Below, one piece after another: positions 44,117 to 52,663 of a DNA stretch of 64,000 nt; position 1 is the stretch's first letter, and the number at the start of each line of letters is the position of its first letter. The DNA lies in contig NZ_BMNB01000035.1 in assembly GCF_014646235.1 (NCBI RefSeq), forward strand, positions 1-64,000, in the 5' to 3' direction. The translations under genes and the position numbers were made by a program. The stretch comes from Micromonospora sonchi (lineage in GTDB: Bacteria > Actinomycetota > Actinomycetes > Mycobacteriales > Micromonosporaceae). Under the pieces are notes generated by a model. That model was not told the origin of the DNA and ran no database searches. It worked only from the letters and a program-made list of their open reading frames with translations.

Positions 44117-46105
44117 GTGTCCAACCACATGACCGCCGGCGGCATGGGCGGTTGGAGCATGCTCCGGTCGATGCGCAGCCGCGACGAGATCTCCACCCAC
44201 CGGTTGCAGCGCGGTGTCGCCCGCCGCATCGTGGCGTTCGCCCGGCCCTACCGCCGCGACATCATCGTCTTCCTGATCACGGTGATCGTCGCCGCGGTGA
44301 TCGGGGTGGCCACCCCGCTGCTGGCCGGTGACGTCATCGACGCGATCACCCGGGGCGGTCCCGACGCCGGCGCGGTGGTGATCCGGCTGGCCCTGTTCAT
44401 CGCCGCGCTCGCGGTCGCGGACGCGCTGCTCTCGCTCGCCCAGCGGTGGTATTCGGCGCGCATCGGCGAGGGCATCATCCTCGACCTGCGGACCCGGGTC
44501 TACGACCACGTGCAGCGGATGCCGTTGCAGTTCTTCACCCGCACCCAGACCGGTGCGCTGGTCAGCCGGCTCAACAACGACGTGCTCGGTGCGCAGCGGG
44601 CCTTCACCTCGACGCTGTCCGGCGTGGTCAGCAACGTGATCCAACTGGTGCTGACCGCCGCGGTGATGCTCACCCTCTCCTGGCAGATCACCGCGCTGTC
44701 GCTGGTGCTGCTGCCGGTGTTCATCATCCCGGCGCGGCGGGTCGGCCGACGGCTGGCCGAGATCACGCGTGAGTCGTACAACCTCGACGCCAAGATGAAC
44801 GCGACCATGACCGAGCGGTTCGGGGTCGCCGGCGCGCTGCTGGTGAAGCTCTTCGGCCGGCCGGACGCGGAGGCCGCCCGGTTCGCCGCCCGCGCCGAGC
44901 GGGTACGCGACATCGGCATCACGTCCGCGATGTACTCGCGGACCTTCTTCGTGGCGATGCTGCTGGTGGCCTCGCTGGCCCAGGCCCTCACCTACGGCCT
45001 CGGCGGCTGGCTGGCGGTGACCGGCGACGTCAGCGCCGGCACGGTGGTCACCCTGGCCCTGCTGCTCACCCGGCTCTACGGCCCGCTCACCGCGTTGAGC
45101 AACGTGCGGGTCGACGTGATGAGCGCACTCGTCTCCTTCGACCGGGTCTTCGAGGTGCTCGACCTGGAGCCGGCGATCAGGGAGCAGCCCGACGCGGTGC
45201 CGGTGCCCCGGGGCGCAGGCACGGTGGAGTTCCGCGACGTGCGCTTCCGCTACCCCAGCGCCGCGGAGGTTTCCCTCGCGTCGCTGGAGGAGGTCGCCGC
45301 CCTGGATCGTACGGTGAACGAGCCGGTGCTCAAGGGCGTGTCCTTCCGGGTCGAGCCGGGGCAGATGGTGGCCCTGGTCGGCCCGTCCGGCGCCGGCAAG
45401 TCCACGCTCTCCATGCTGATCTCGCGCATCTACGACGTCACCGACGGCCAGGTCCTGGTCGGCGGGGTGGACGTGCGTGACGCCACGCTCGACGCGCTGC
45501 GGGACGAGATCGGCGTGGTCACCCAGGACTCTCACCTGTTCCACGAGACCATCGCGGAGAACCTGCGCTACGCCAAGCCGGAGGCCACCGACGACGAGTT
45601 GTGGGCGGCGCTGGCCGGCGCCCAGGTCGCCGACCTGGTCCGGTCGCTGCCCGACGGGCTGGACACCACCGTCGGCGAGCGGGGCTACCGCTTCTCCGGC
45701 GGCGAGAAGCAGCGGATCGCCATCGCCCGGCTGCTGCTCAAGGCACCGTCGATCGTCATTCTCGACGAGGCGACCGCACACCTGGACTCGGAGAGTGAGG
45801 CGGCGGTGCAGCGGGCGCTGTCGGTGGCGCTGACCGGGCGTACCGCACTGGTGATCGCGCACCGGCTCTCCACCGTCCGGGACGCCGACCAGATCCTCGT
45901 CCTCGACGAGGGGCGGATCGTCGAGCGGGGCCGCCACGACGAACTGGTCGCGGTCGGCGGTCTCTACGCCGAGCTCTACCGCACCCAGTTCGCGGTGGCC
46001 GACTCGCGGTCGCCGTACGCCGACGCGACCGGGCCCGAGCCGGTGGTCATCCCGACCCGCGAGTACGTCGCCGACGAGGCGCTGCCGCCCGCCGCCGCCA
46101 ACTGA
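44117..46105 (+). CDS. ABC exporter half-transporter
   Basis: This 662-residue fused membrane/ATPase half-transporter has six membrane helices (from IIVFLITVIVAAVIGVATPL to GTVVTLALLLTRLYGPLTALS), with the coupling-helix region TRTQTGALVSRLNNDV. The C-terminal ATPase has Walker A GPSGAGKST, signature FSGGEKQRIAIARLL, Walker B IVILDEATAHLD and switch IAHRLSTV. It should work as a dimer and export a lipid, peptide or drug. GTG 44117 is chosen because GGAGG lies 5 nt upstream. No partner half-transporter is next to it. Confidence 0.92.
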   Translation: MSNHMTAGGMGGWSMLRSMRSRDEISTHRLQRGVARRIVAFARPYRRDIIVFLITVIVAAVIGVATPLLAGDVIDAITRGGPDAGAVVIRLALFIAALAVADALLSLAQRWYSARIGEGIILDLRTRVYDHVQRMPLQFFTRTQTGALVSRLNNDVLGAQRAFTSTLSGVVSNVIQLVLTAAVMLTLSWQITALSLVLLPVFIIPARRVGRRLAEITRESYNLDAKMNATMTERFGVAGALLVKLFGRPDAEAARFAARAERVRDIGITSAMYSRTFFVAMLLVASLAQALTYGLGGWLAVTGDVSAGTVVTLALLLTRLYGPLTALSNVRVDVMSALVSFDRVFEVLDLEPAIREQPDAVPVPRGAGTVEFRDVRFRYPSAAEVSLASLEEVAALDRTVNEPVLKGVSFRVEPGQMVALVGPSGAGKSTLSMLISRIYDVTDGQVLVGGVDVRDATLDALRDEIGVVTQDSHLFHETIAENLRYAKPEATDDELWAALAGAQVADLVRSLPDGLDTTVGERGYRFSGGEKQRIAIARLLLKAPSIVILDEATAHLDSESEAAVQRALSVALTGRTALVIAHRLSTVRDADQILVLDEGRIVERGRHDELVAVGGLYAELYRTQFAVADSRSPYADATGPEPVVIPTREYVADEALPPAAAN

Positions 46106-46249
46106 CGCCGCTTCCTTCGCCCGTTTCCTTCCCGGCAGCGGACGCAAGCCTCGCGGGGTGAGCTTGCGCGCAACCATGAATCGCTGGCCTGATGGTTGCT
46201 CGTAGGCGTACACTCGTCTGCGAGTACTCGGGCGCGAGGAGATGTCGGG

Positions 46250-46909
46250 ATGGCCAAGCGACGCAAGGTCGGCAACCTGATGGCACTGGCCGTGCTCTCC
46301 GTTCTGGCGCACCGACCGATGCACCCCTACGAGATCGCCTCGGCGTTGCGTGGCTGGGGCAAGGACCAGGACGTGCCGATCAAGTGGGGATCGCTCTACA
46401 CGGTCGTCGGCAACCTCGACAAGCACGGCTTCATCACCGCGGTGGAGAGCGCACGCGCCGGCCGGCGTCCCGAACGGACGGTCTACCGGATCACCGAAGC
46501 CGGCCGGGCCGAGCTGGTCGACTGGGCCCGTGAGCTGCTCGCCACCCCGATGGCCGAGTACCCGCAGTTCCGGGCCGGCCTGTCGGTCCTGGCCGCGCTG
46601 CATCCGGACGAGGCCGCCGACCTGTTGCGACAGCGACTGAGCCAGGTGGTCGAGAACATCACCGAGGGCCGGTCCGCGCTGGCCGAGCACTCCACCGGAG
46701 TGCCCCGGCTGTTCCTGATCGAGTCCGAGTACGACCTGGCGCTTCGGGAAGCCGAGGCGGCCTGGATCCGTACGGTCCTCGCCGACTTCGACTCGGGCAC
46801 CTTCCCCGGGCTCGACCAGTGGCGGGCGTTCCACGAGACCGGGGAGATCCCGGTCGAGGTGGCAGATCTCGCGGAAAGGACCAGCAGGCCCAGCGGAGGG
46901 GACCAATGA
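46250..46909 (+). CDS. PadR-family transcriptional regulator
   Basis: This 219-residue PadR regulator has an N-terminal winged helix (LMALAVLSVLAHRPMHPYEIASALRGW ... KWGSLYTVVGNLDKHGFIT ... ERTVYRITEAGRAEL) and a C-terminal coiled-coil dimerisation domain. ATG 46250 follows GAGGAG. TACACT (46209-46214) and the small palindrome ACTCG-N4-CGAGT (46212-46225) lie in the promoter region, a possible autoregulatory site. It overlaps the FAD monooxygenase by 4 nt, so it probably controls that enzyme in response to the compound the enzyme attacks. Confidence 0.92.
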   Translation: MAKRRKVGNLMALAVLSVLAHRPMHPYEIASALRGWGKDQDVPIKWGSLYTVVGNLDKHGFITAVESARAGRRPERTVYRITEAGRAELVDWARELLATPMAEYPQFRAGLSVLAALHPDEAADLLRQRLSQVVENITEGRSALAEHSTGVPRLFLIESEYDLALREAEAAWIRTVLADFDSGTFPGLDQWRAFHETGEIPVEVADLAERTSRPSGGDQ

Positions 46910-48108
46910 CCGACATACGGACAGCGATCATCATCGGCGGCGGGATCGCCGGCCCGGTCACGGCGCTCGCGCTGCACAGGGCGGGCATCGCGGCCACCGT
47001 GTACGAGGCGTACCCGAGCACCGCCGACGGCATCGGCGGCACACTGGCGCTGGCACCCAACGGCGTCGCGGCCCTGCGGATCGTGGGCGCGGACGAGCTG
47101 GTGACCGACATCGGGACGCCGATCCACCGCAGCGTGCTGGCGATCGGCGCCAACCGTATCGACCTGCCCGTCCTGACCGGCGTCCCGCCGCTGCGCGTGG
47201 TGCACCGCAACGCCCTGCACCGGGTGCTGCATGAGCGGGCGGTCGCCGAGGGCGTTCCCATCGCGTACGGCAAGCGGCTGGTTGCCGCGCGGGAAACCGC
47301 GACCGGGGTCACCGCCGAGTTCGCCGACGGGAGCACCACCAGCGCGGACATCCTCATCGGAGCCGACGGGGTGCACTCCACGGTGCGCGCGCTGATCGAT
47401 CCGCAGTCGCCGGGGCCGCGGTACACCGGCGTGCTCGGGTTCGAGTCGGTGGCGGAGCACACCGTGGCGGCCGAGCCGGGCACGATGACCTTCACCTTCG
47501 GTCGGCGCGGGTACTACCTCTACTGGCCGGAGCCGGGCGGCGGCACCCGCTGGGGCGCCAACCTGCCGCAGGACCGGCCGATGAGCCTGGCCGAGGCGAG
47601 GGCGGTGCCCTCCGCCGAATGGCTGCACCGGCTGCGGGCCGTCTACGGCGACGACGATCCCGGTGCCGCGCTGATCCGTACCAGCGACCCCGACGAGTTG
47701 CGGATCTCCGGATCGCTGCACATCATGCCTCCGGTGCCGCACTGGCACCGGGGCCGGATGGTGCTGGTCGGCGACGCGGTGCACGCGCCGTCCAACAGTT
47801 CCGGGCAGGGGGCGTCGCTGGCCATCGAGAGCGCCATGCAACTCGCCCGCTGCCTGCGTGACCTGCCGGACGTACCGGCGGCCTTCGCGGCGTACGAGCG
47901 GCTGCGCCGGGCCCGGGTCGAGGGCATCGCCGCCCGCGCGGCCCGGATCAACCACGCCAAGGCACCCGGACCGGTCGGGCGGGTGGTCATGCCGGTGATG
48001 ATGCGGCTGCTGATGAAGGTCGCGATGAGGCCGGAGAAGACCCTCGGCCCCGAGCAGCGCTACGCGATCGACTGGGCGGCCTCGGCCGCCACGGAGCAGC
48101 CGGCCTGA
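46906..48108 (+). CDS. FAD-dependent monooxygenase, group A
   Basis: This 400-residue flavoprotein has the N-terminal FAD-binding GGGIAGPVTALAL, the DG motif ADILIGADGVHSTVR and the GD motif MVLVGDAVHAPSNSSGQGASLAIESA. These place it with para-hydroxybenzoate hydroxylase-type monooxygenases, a group that includes drug-inactivating TetX-like enzymes. The substrate cannot be deduced. Coupling to a PadR repressor gene (ATGA overlap) suggests inducible detoxification or tailoring. Confidence 0.9.
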   Translation: MTDIRTAIIIGGGIAGPVTALALHRAGIAATVYEAYPSTADGIGGTLALAPNGVAALRIVGADELVTDIGTPIHRSVLAIGANRIDLPVLTGVPPLRVVHRNALHRVLHERAVAEGVPIAYGKRLVAARETATGVTAEFADGSTTSADILIGADGVHSTVRALIDPQSPGPRYTGVLGFESVAEHTVAAEPGTMTFTFGRRGYYLYWPEPGGGTRWGANLPQDRPMSLAEARAVPSAEWLHRLRAVYGDDDPGAALIRTSDPDELRISGSLHIMPPVPHWHRGRMVLVGDAVHAPSNSSGQGASLAIESAMQLARCLRDLPDVPAAFAAYERLRRARVEGIAARAARINHAKAPGPVGRVVMPVMMRLLMKVAMRPEKTLGPEQRYAIDWAASAATEQPA

Positions 48109-48132
48109 GTCCGGCGTACGCACCTTCGGGCT

Positions 48133-48726
48133 TCATCCCGGAAGGGTGGCCTGGCGTAGCTCGGCGAAGGCGGCCCCGAGGGTCTGCGGCGTGAAATGCG
48201 CGTTCAGGCCGCTGGGATTGGGCAGCACCCAGAGCCGGGCGCCGGCCAGCGGCTCCGGCTGCGGGCCGAAGCCCGCCTTCGGCCGGGCGAACCCGATCCG
48301 GTACGCGGTCACCCCGACCACCGCCACCCAGCGGGGCCGATGCCGGGCCACCTTGGTGGCCAACGTCTGCGCGCCGGTGACCAGCTCGGCGGGGGTCAGC
48401 TCGTCCGCGCGGGCGCTGGCCCGGTCGACCAGATTGGTGATGCCGAGCCCCGGCCCGGGCAGCTCGTCCTGCTCGCTGGGGTGCAGCAGACGCGGGGTGA
48501 ATCCGCCCCGGTGCAGCGCCGGCCAGAACCGGTTGCCGGGGCGGGCGAAGTGCCAGCCGGTCGCCGCCGACCACAGCCCCGGGTTGATCCCGACGAAGAG
48601 CACGTCCAGCCCGGGGGCGATGACGTCCGGCAGGGTCCGGTCGGCGGCCGCCGCCAACTCCTCCCGGCTGGGCCGCGGGTTCACCCGGCCGGCGTGCCCG
48701 TCGTCGCCGCCAGGCGCGGCCGTCAC
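48133..48726 (-). CDS. mug: G/U mismatch-specific DNA glycosylase
   Basis: This 197-residue Mug/TDG-type uracil-DNA glycosylase has the active-site DVLFVGINPGLWSAATGWHFARPGNRFWPAL and the intercalating NPSGLNAHF loop. It excises uracil and some alkylated bases from mismatches in double-stranded DNA. The length is normal. Its start overlaps the SDR stop by 4 nt, although the two functions are not evidently related. Confidence 0.94.
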   Translation of the reverse strand: MTAAPGGDDGHAGRVNPRPSREELAAAADRTLPDVIAPGLDVLFVGINPGLWSAATGWHFARPGNRFWPALHRGGFTPRLLHPSEQDELPGPGLGITNLVDRASARADELTPAELVTGAQTLATKVARHRPRWVAVVGVTAYRIGFARPKAGFGPQPEPLAGARLWVLPNPSGLNAHFTPQTLGAAFAELRQATLPG

Positions 48727-49484
48727 AGGCCGCGCAACGCGCCACCGTCCACCGGGACGGTGACCCCGGTGAGGTAGCTCGCCGCGGGGGAGAGCACGAA
48801 GGCGGCCACCCGCCCGAACTCGGCCGGGTCGCCGATGCGGCGCAGCGGGATGCCGGCCTCCGCTTCGGCCTGCGCCCGTTCGGGATCACCGGTGGCGGCG
48901 AACAGCTCCCGGTTGCGGTCGGTCATGATCCGCCCCGGCAGCAGCCCGACCACCCGTACGCCGCGTGGGCCGTACTCGTCGGCGACGTCCTTGGCGACGC
49001 CGGCCAGGCCGGGGCGCAGCCCGTTGGAGATGCCCAGCCCGGGCACCGGGCCACGCGCCGAGGTGGAGAGCACCAGCGCGATCGCGCCGCCGTCGGGCAG
49101 CGCGGTGGCGACGGTGCGCACCGCGCGTACGCTGCCCAGGAAGACCGTCTCGAAGGACTGCCGCCACTGTTGGTCGTCGACCGAGGCGGCGCTGCCGGGC
49201 GGTGGCCCGCCGACCGAGACGAGCGCGCCGTCGAGCCGACCGAAGTGGCGTCGGGCGGCGTCGACCAGCCGTTCGGGCGTGGCCGGGTCGGCCAGGTCGC
49301 CGGTGATGCCGATGGCCCGCTCCGGCCCGCCGAGGCCGGCCGTGGCGGCGGCCACCGCGTCGTCGCGCCGGGCGGACAGGACCACCCGCGCTCCGTCGGC
49401 CACCAGGCACTGCGCGGTGGCGTAGCCGAGGCCACGGGAGGCGCCGGTGAGTACGTACACCCGGTCGGTCAGTCCGAGATCCAT
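48723..49484 (-). CDS. SDR-family oxidoreductase lacking the usual Tyr
   Basis: This 253-residue short-chain dehydrogenase has the NAD(P) site YVLTGASRGLGYATAQ, the later SVGGPP (in place of NNAG) and ALVLSTSARG with the catalytic Ser. Where the Y-x-x-x-K pair is expected the sequence is GISNGLRPGLAGVAKDVADEYG, so the Tyr is replaced. The C-terminal VVGLLPGRIMTDR and LTGVTVPVDGGALRGL are typical FabG-like ends. I start at ATG 49484 (MDLGLTDRV). Several SDRs of this atypical subgroup exist; the chemistry is uncertain. Confidence 0.85.
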   Translation of the reverse strand: MDLGLTDRVYVLTGASRGLGYATAQCLVADGARVVLSARRDDAVAAATAGLGGPERAIGITGDLADPATPERLVDAARRHFGRLDGALVSVGGPPPGSAASVDDQQWRQSFETVFLGSVRAVRTVATALPDGGAIALVLSTSARGPVPGLGISNGLRPGLAGVAKDVADEYGPRGVRVVGLLPGRIMTDRNRELFAATGDPERAQAEAEAGIPLRRIGDPAEFGRVAAFVLSPAASYLTGVTVPVDGGALRGL

Positions 49485-49596
49485 GCCGTCGATCCTCCCG
49501 CAACCGATCCGCCCCGGCATCTCCGGCCCGCCAGCCGGTGCGCGGCGCCCGGTGCCCGGCGGTGCGGGTGCGCGGTGTGCGGTGCGGGTGCGGGTG

Positions 49597-49652
49597 TGTT
49601 AATAAGGGGCCCTTCCTATACACGAGGCGTTAAAAAGGGGCCCTTCCTTTCA
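49597..49652 (+). repeat. 56-bp double-GGGCCC repeat, copy 4
   Basis: Same orientation and nearly the same sequence as copy 1 (cores TTAATAAGGGGCCCTTCCT and TTAAAAAGGGGCCCTTCCTT; spacer ATACACGAGGCG). It covers the last six codons and stop of the minus-strand SCO6045-like gene. The 45 bp to its left are short GGTGCGGGTG-type repeats. Confidence 0.9.
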
Positions 49653-50103
49653 CCAGCCGCAGGCGGGCGGCGAGCTGGATGGCGAGGGTGGTGACGGCGG
49701 GAAGCCGGCGGCGGCGTGGTGGGCGCTGGCCGTCGTAGCGGAAGAGCGCCTCCCGTACGGCCAGCTCTCGAGCACCGAGCGGCGGTAGCGTTCCGCGAGT
49801 GCGCAGCGTGCGGGCCAGATCCCAGCCGTCGCGCAGCCCGCCACCGGTGGGCCGGTCCGCTGCCCACTCGGCGAACGTCGCGGACCAACGCGCGCCGAGC
49901 CCGGCGGCGAGTAACGGCCAGTGCCGGGCGACCTCGCCGGCGCGTTTGCGCAGCAGTGCGGCGCGGGCGGCGGCCAGCGGGGCCGGCGCGAAGCCTGGTG
50001 GCGGCGCGGCGCCCGCCACCAACGCCGCCACCAGCCGCGCCTGCCGGTCGGCCAGTGAACCGGGCGCGGCGGGGGCGCCGCCGCGGGGGTCGGCGGCGGT
50101 CAC
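49630..50103 (-). CDS. SCO6045-like partner protein of the DUF692 enzyme
   Basis: This 157-residue protein begins at GTG 50103, overlapping the DUF692 stop by 4 nt. The conserved part is ADRQARLVAALVAGAAPPPGF ... AAARAALLRKRAGEVARHWPLLAAGLG ... FAEWAADRPTGGGLRDGWDLARTL, the small helical domain that accompanies DUF692 genes in Streptomyces (SCO6045-like). By analogy with MbnC and BufC, it may bind the precursor and present it to the enzyme. The last residues, KGRAPF, and the stop come from the 56-bp repeat, replacing or extending the native C-terminus. Confidence 0.75.
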   Translation of the reverse strand: MTAADPRGGAPAAPGSLADRQARLVAALVAGAAPPPGFAPAPLAAARAALLRKRAGEVARHWPLLAAGLGARWSATFAEWAADRPTGGGLRDGWDLARTLRTRGTLPPLGARELAVREALFRYDGQRPPRRRRLPAVTTLAIQLAARLRLVKGRAPF

Positions 50104-50918
50104 GTCACCACTGGGAAGCCCGCGGCGTGGGCCACGGCGTCCAGTTCGGCGCGCAGGTCGGCGGCGGGCGGGTAGTGTCCGTCGCGCTCCAGCAGCACCG
50201 CCGGTGGGCGGTGCCGGGAACACAGCTCGGCGAGCAGGTCCAGCACCGCCGCCGGGACCGGGTCGGTGTGCGTGTCGTGGTAGAAGCCGCCCTGCTCGGC
50301 GCCACCGGCGATGTGCAGGTACGCGATCCGCTCCAACGGCAGGCCGTCCAGCAGCGCGACCGGGTCGGTGCCCCGGTTGCGGGCGTTGGCGTACACGTTG
50401 GCAATGTCGAGCAGCAGCAGCGCGCCGGTGCGGTCCAGGATCTCGGTCAGGAACGCCGCCTCGTCGAGTTCGTCGTCCGGCCAGTCGAACAGCGCCGCGA
50501 TCGGCTCCAGCGCGAGCGGCACCGGCAGTTCCGCCTGCGCCCGCGCCACGTTGGCGCAGACCACGTCGACGGCTTCCCGGGTGCGCGGCAGCGGCAGCAG
50601 GTGCCCCGCTTCCAGGCCGCCGGCGCGCACGAAGGCGATGTGCTCGCTGACCAGTGGGGCCGCGACGAGGTCGGCGACCGCCGCAAGGTGGGCCACCCGG
50701 GCCGGCTCGACCGGTTCCGCGCCGCCGAGGGAGAGCCGCACCCCGTGCGGTACGACGGCCACGCCGCGCTCCCGCAGCTCGGTCAGCCCGTCCGGTGGCG
50801 GGCCCGCCACCGGCACCGCTTCGGCGATGACCTCGACGAAGCGCAACCCGGGCAGCTCGGCGACGAAGCCGGCGATCTCCGGCCGCCAGCCGATGCCCAC
50901 CCCGTCCGGGCCGGTCAT
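50100..50918 (-). CDS. DUF692-family (MNIO) multinuclear iron oxidative enzyme
   Basis: This 272-residue TIM-barrel protein carries the full ligand set of the DUF692/MbnB/TglH family: H58 in VVPHG, E92-H93 in LVSEHIAF, E138 in LALEPIAALF, D171 and N174 in LLDIANVYANARN, H202 in AYLHIAGG, D215 and H217 in YHDTHTDP, E244 and H248 in LLERDGHYP. Such enzymes use two or three irons and O2 to modify Cys or other residues in ribosomal peptides. The start (ATG 50918) overlaps the stop of a gene for a Gly/Cys-rich tail protein, the obvious candidate substrate. Confidence 0.92.
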   Translation of the reverse strand: MTGPDGVGIGWRPEIAGFVAELPGLRFVEVIAEAVPVAGPPPDGLTELRERGVAVVPHGVRLSLGGAEPVEPARVAHLAAVADLVAAPLVSEHIAFVRAGGLEAGHLLPLPRTREAVDVVCANVARAQAELPVPLALEPIAALFDWPDDELDEAAFLTEILDRTGALLLLDIANVYANARNRGTDPVALLDGLPLERIAYLHIAGGAEQGGFYHDTHTDPVPAAVLDLLAELCSRHRPPAVLLERDGHYPPAADLRAELDAVAHAAGFPVVT

Positions 50919-51850
50919 CCGCCGCACCCTCCGCCGCAGCCGCCGCCCCCGCCGCAGCCTCCGCCGCCTCCGTCGCCACCACCACCGCCACCGCTGCAAC
51001 TGTTTCCGCAGCCGCCTGTACCGCTGGTCGTGCCGCCGTAGCCGGCGTCCTTCGCTCGCAGGTGGATGTCGGCCTGCTCGGCGAAGGCGGGATCCATCGC
51101 CCAGAGCGACGCGGTGCCGTAGAGCCCCATCGCCATCGCCACCCCGGCAGCCCCGTAGATGGCGTACGCCGGATTCGACGCGGGGGACAGGTGCCGATGG
51201 CGCGTGCGTAGGGTGCCCAGCGCGGTGTCGGCCGCCCGGGTGCGCCAGGGCATCCGGACGAACAGCACGGTGGTGAGCACCGCGAGCCCGCACACGATGA
51301 GCACCAGGTACCAGACCGGACGGCCGTTGGCCAACCCCGCGACGATCCGGAAGAGGCCGAGCAGCAGCAACGCGACCAGCAGCAGCGGGCCGAGTCGTAG
51401 GGCTGCCCGCCGGGTCTGGCCGACCAGCAGGCCGTGCCGTTCCAACCCGTCGCGCAGTTCGGTGAGCGCGCGGTCGACCCACTCGGTGCGGCGCAGGTCG
51501 CGGCCGTAGGCACCCTGCGTCGCCGCGTAGTGGACGGCCCGGTCGAGCTGGCTCGCCGCGGGCGGCAGCGGTCCGCCGACGGTCAGCCGGCGGTTCGCGT
51601 CCACCCCGATCACGCCCTGGCTGCGCAGGGTGGCGAGGGAGGCCCAGACCGCGAGCTCCTCCCGGCCGTTGAGGTAGGCGACCTGTTGGGGATTGAGCTG
51701 GTCGGGCGGGGGTGCGGACCAGCCCGCCAGCAGGGCCCGGCGGTGGATCAGTACGCCGGCCACGAACAGCACTGTCGCCGCCAGGTAGAACGCGAGGAAG
51801 GTGCTGCTGGGAACGCCCCAGGTGTCGAAGTCTGCAGCGAGAGCCGTCAT
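50915..51850 (-). CDS. TIGR04222-like membrane protein with Gly/Cys tail
   Basis: This 311-residue protein has an N-terminal helix (TFLAFYLAATVLFVAGVLI), a soluble region with LNPQQVAYLNGREELAVWASLATLRSQGVI (the TIGR04222 feature), two central helices (LGPLLLVALLLLGLFRIVAGL and WYLVLIVCGLAVLTTVLFV) and another near residue 245. It ends in about 31 residues made almost only of Gly with five Cys (GGCGNSCSGG ... GGGCGG). Such tails resemble modifiable RiPP cores tethered to a membrane domain. I start it at ATG 51850. It is first in a three-gene overlap-coupled operon with the DUF692 enzyme. Confidence 0.85.
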   Translation of the reverse strand: MTALAADFDTWGVPSSTFLAFYLAATVLFVAGVLIHRRALLAGWSAPPPDQLNPQQVAYLNGREELAVWASLATLRSQGVIGVDANRRLTVGGPLPPAASQLDRAVHYAATQGAYGRDLRRTEWVDRALTELRDGLERHGLLVGQTRRAALRLGPLLLVALLLLGLFRIVAGLANGRPVWYLVLIVCGLAVLTTVLFVRMPWRTRAADTALGTLRTRHRHLSPASNPAYAIYGAAGVAMAMGLYGTASLWAMDPAFAEQADIHLRAKDAGYGGTTSGTGGCGNSCSGGGGGGDGGGGGCGGGGGCGGGCGG

Positions 51851-51940
51851 GGTCTGCTCCTGTCGCGCGAGGGAACGCGGCTTCATTGTGAGCGGCCACG
51901 CCAAGGGATGCTCGCCCGAGGTGGCTCAGTTACCTGGCCG

Positions 51941-52513
51941 TTACCTGCGCCGCACGGCCTCCTCGACCAGATCGAGCACCGGGCCGAGGTCGCCGGCCGG
52001 TCGACCCATGGCCAGGTGCAGCACCAGGCCGTCGTAGGCGAGCTCGAGGAAGCTGGTCAGCACGTCGATCGGTACGTCCTCGCGGAGCACGCCGGCCTCC
52101 CGCTGGCGGACCAGCCGCTCCTGGGTCGCCTCGGCGATGGCGGCCGAGCGTTCGGCCCAGCGCTTGGCGAAGGCCGGGTCGGTACGCAACCGCCGCGACA
52201 CCTCCAGCTGGCTACCCAACCAACCGGTGGTGTCCGGGGAGACCGCCCGGGCGAGCAGGTCACGCATCACCTGGACCAGGCCGTTGCGGGCCACGGTCTC
52301 CACCATCGCCGCCGCGTCGTCCTCGGCGACGGCCAGGAAGAGGGAGTCCTTGTCCCGGAAGTGGTGGAAAATGGCGCCTCGCGACAGCCTGGTCGCCTCC
52401 TCCAGGCGGCGTACCGTGGCACCTTCGTAGCCGTGCCGGGCGAAGCAGGCCCGGGCGGCGGCGAGGATCTCCTGCCGGCGGGCGTCGAGCTGGTCCTGAC
52501 TGACTCTGGGCAC
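51941..52513 (-). CDS. acnR: AcnR-like TetR-family repressor
   Basis: This 190-residue TetR protein begins MPRVSQDQLDARRQEILAAARACFARHGYEGATVRRLEEATRLSRGAIFHHFRDKDSL. That sequence is characteristic of AcnR, the repressor of aconitase in corynebacteria and relatives. The C-terminal domain has VLTSFLELAYDGLVLHLAMG. Normally acnR lies beside acn; here acn starts 9.7 kb away across the diterpene-conservon block. A 12-bp palindrome upstream is a likely operator. The name rests on sequence memory of the N-terminal domain. Confidence 0.8.
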   Translation of the reverse strand: MPRVSQDQLDARRQEILAAARACFARHGYEGATVRRLEEATRLSRGAIFHHFRDKDSLFLAVAEDDAAAMVETVARNGLVQVMRDLLARAVSPDTTGWLGSQLEVSRRLRTDPAFAKRWAERSAAIAEATQERLVRQREAGVLREDVPIDVLTSFLELAYDGLVLHLAMGRPAGDLGPVLDLVEEAVRRR

Positions 52514-52549
52514 GTCCCGATCGTGTCAGCTCACCAGGGGTGATGCAAA

Positions 52550-52561
52550 CCGTACGTACGG
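52550..52561. promoter_or_regulatory. palindrome upstream of acnR-like gene
   Basis: CCGTACGTACGG is a perfect 12-bp palindrome 37 bp upstream of the acnR-like start and within the 150-bp gap to the divergent HAD gene. It is a plausible TetR-family operator. Confidence 0.5.
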
Positions 52562-52663
52562 CTTGGGAGTGGCGACGGGGCCAGGGCGTCCGGTGACGGA
52601 CCGATCCGAACGGGTAACACCCGGCCCTGTCGGCGGAGTGCCCGATTCCCGTAAGGTGCCCGA

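Noticed and set aside
44045..46906. 953-residue minus-strand ORF under the ABC exporter
   Set aside because: Antisense shadow; the plus strand has all ABC motifs.
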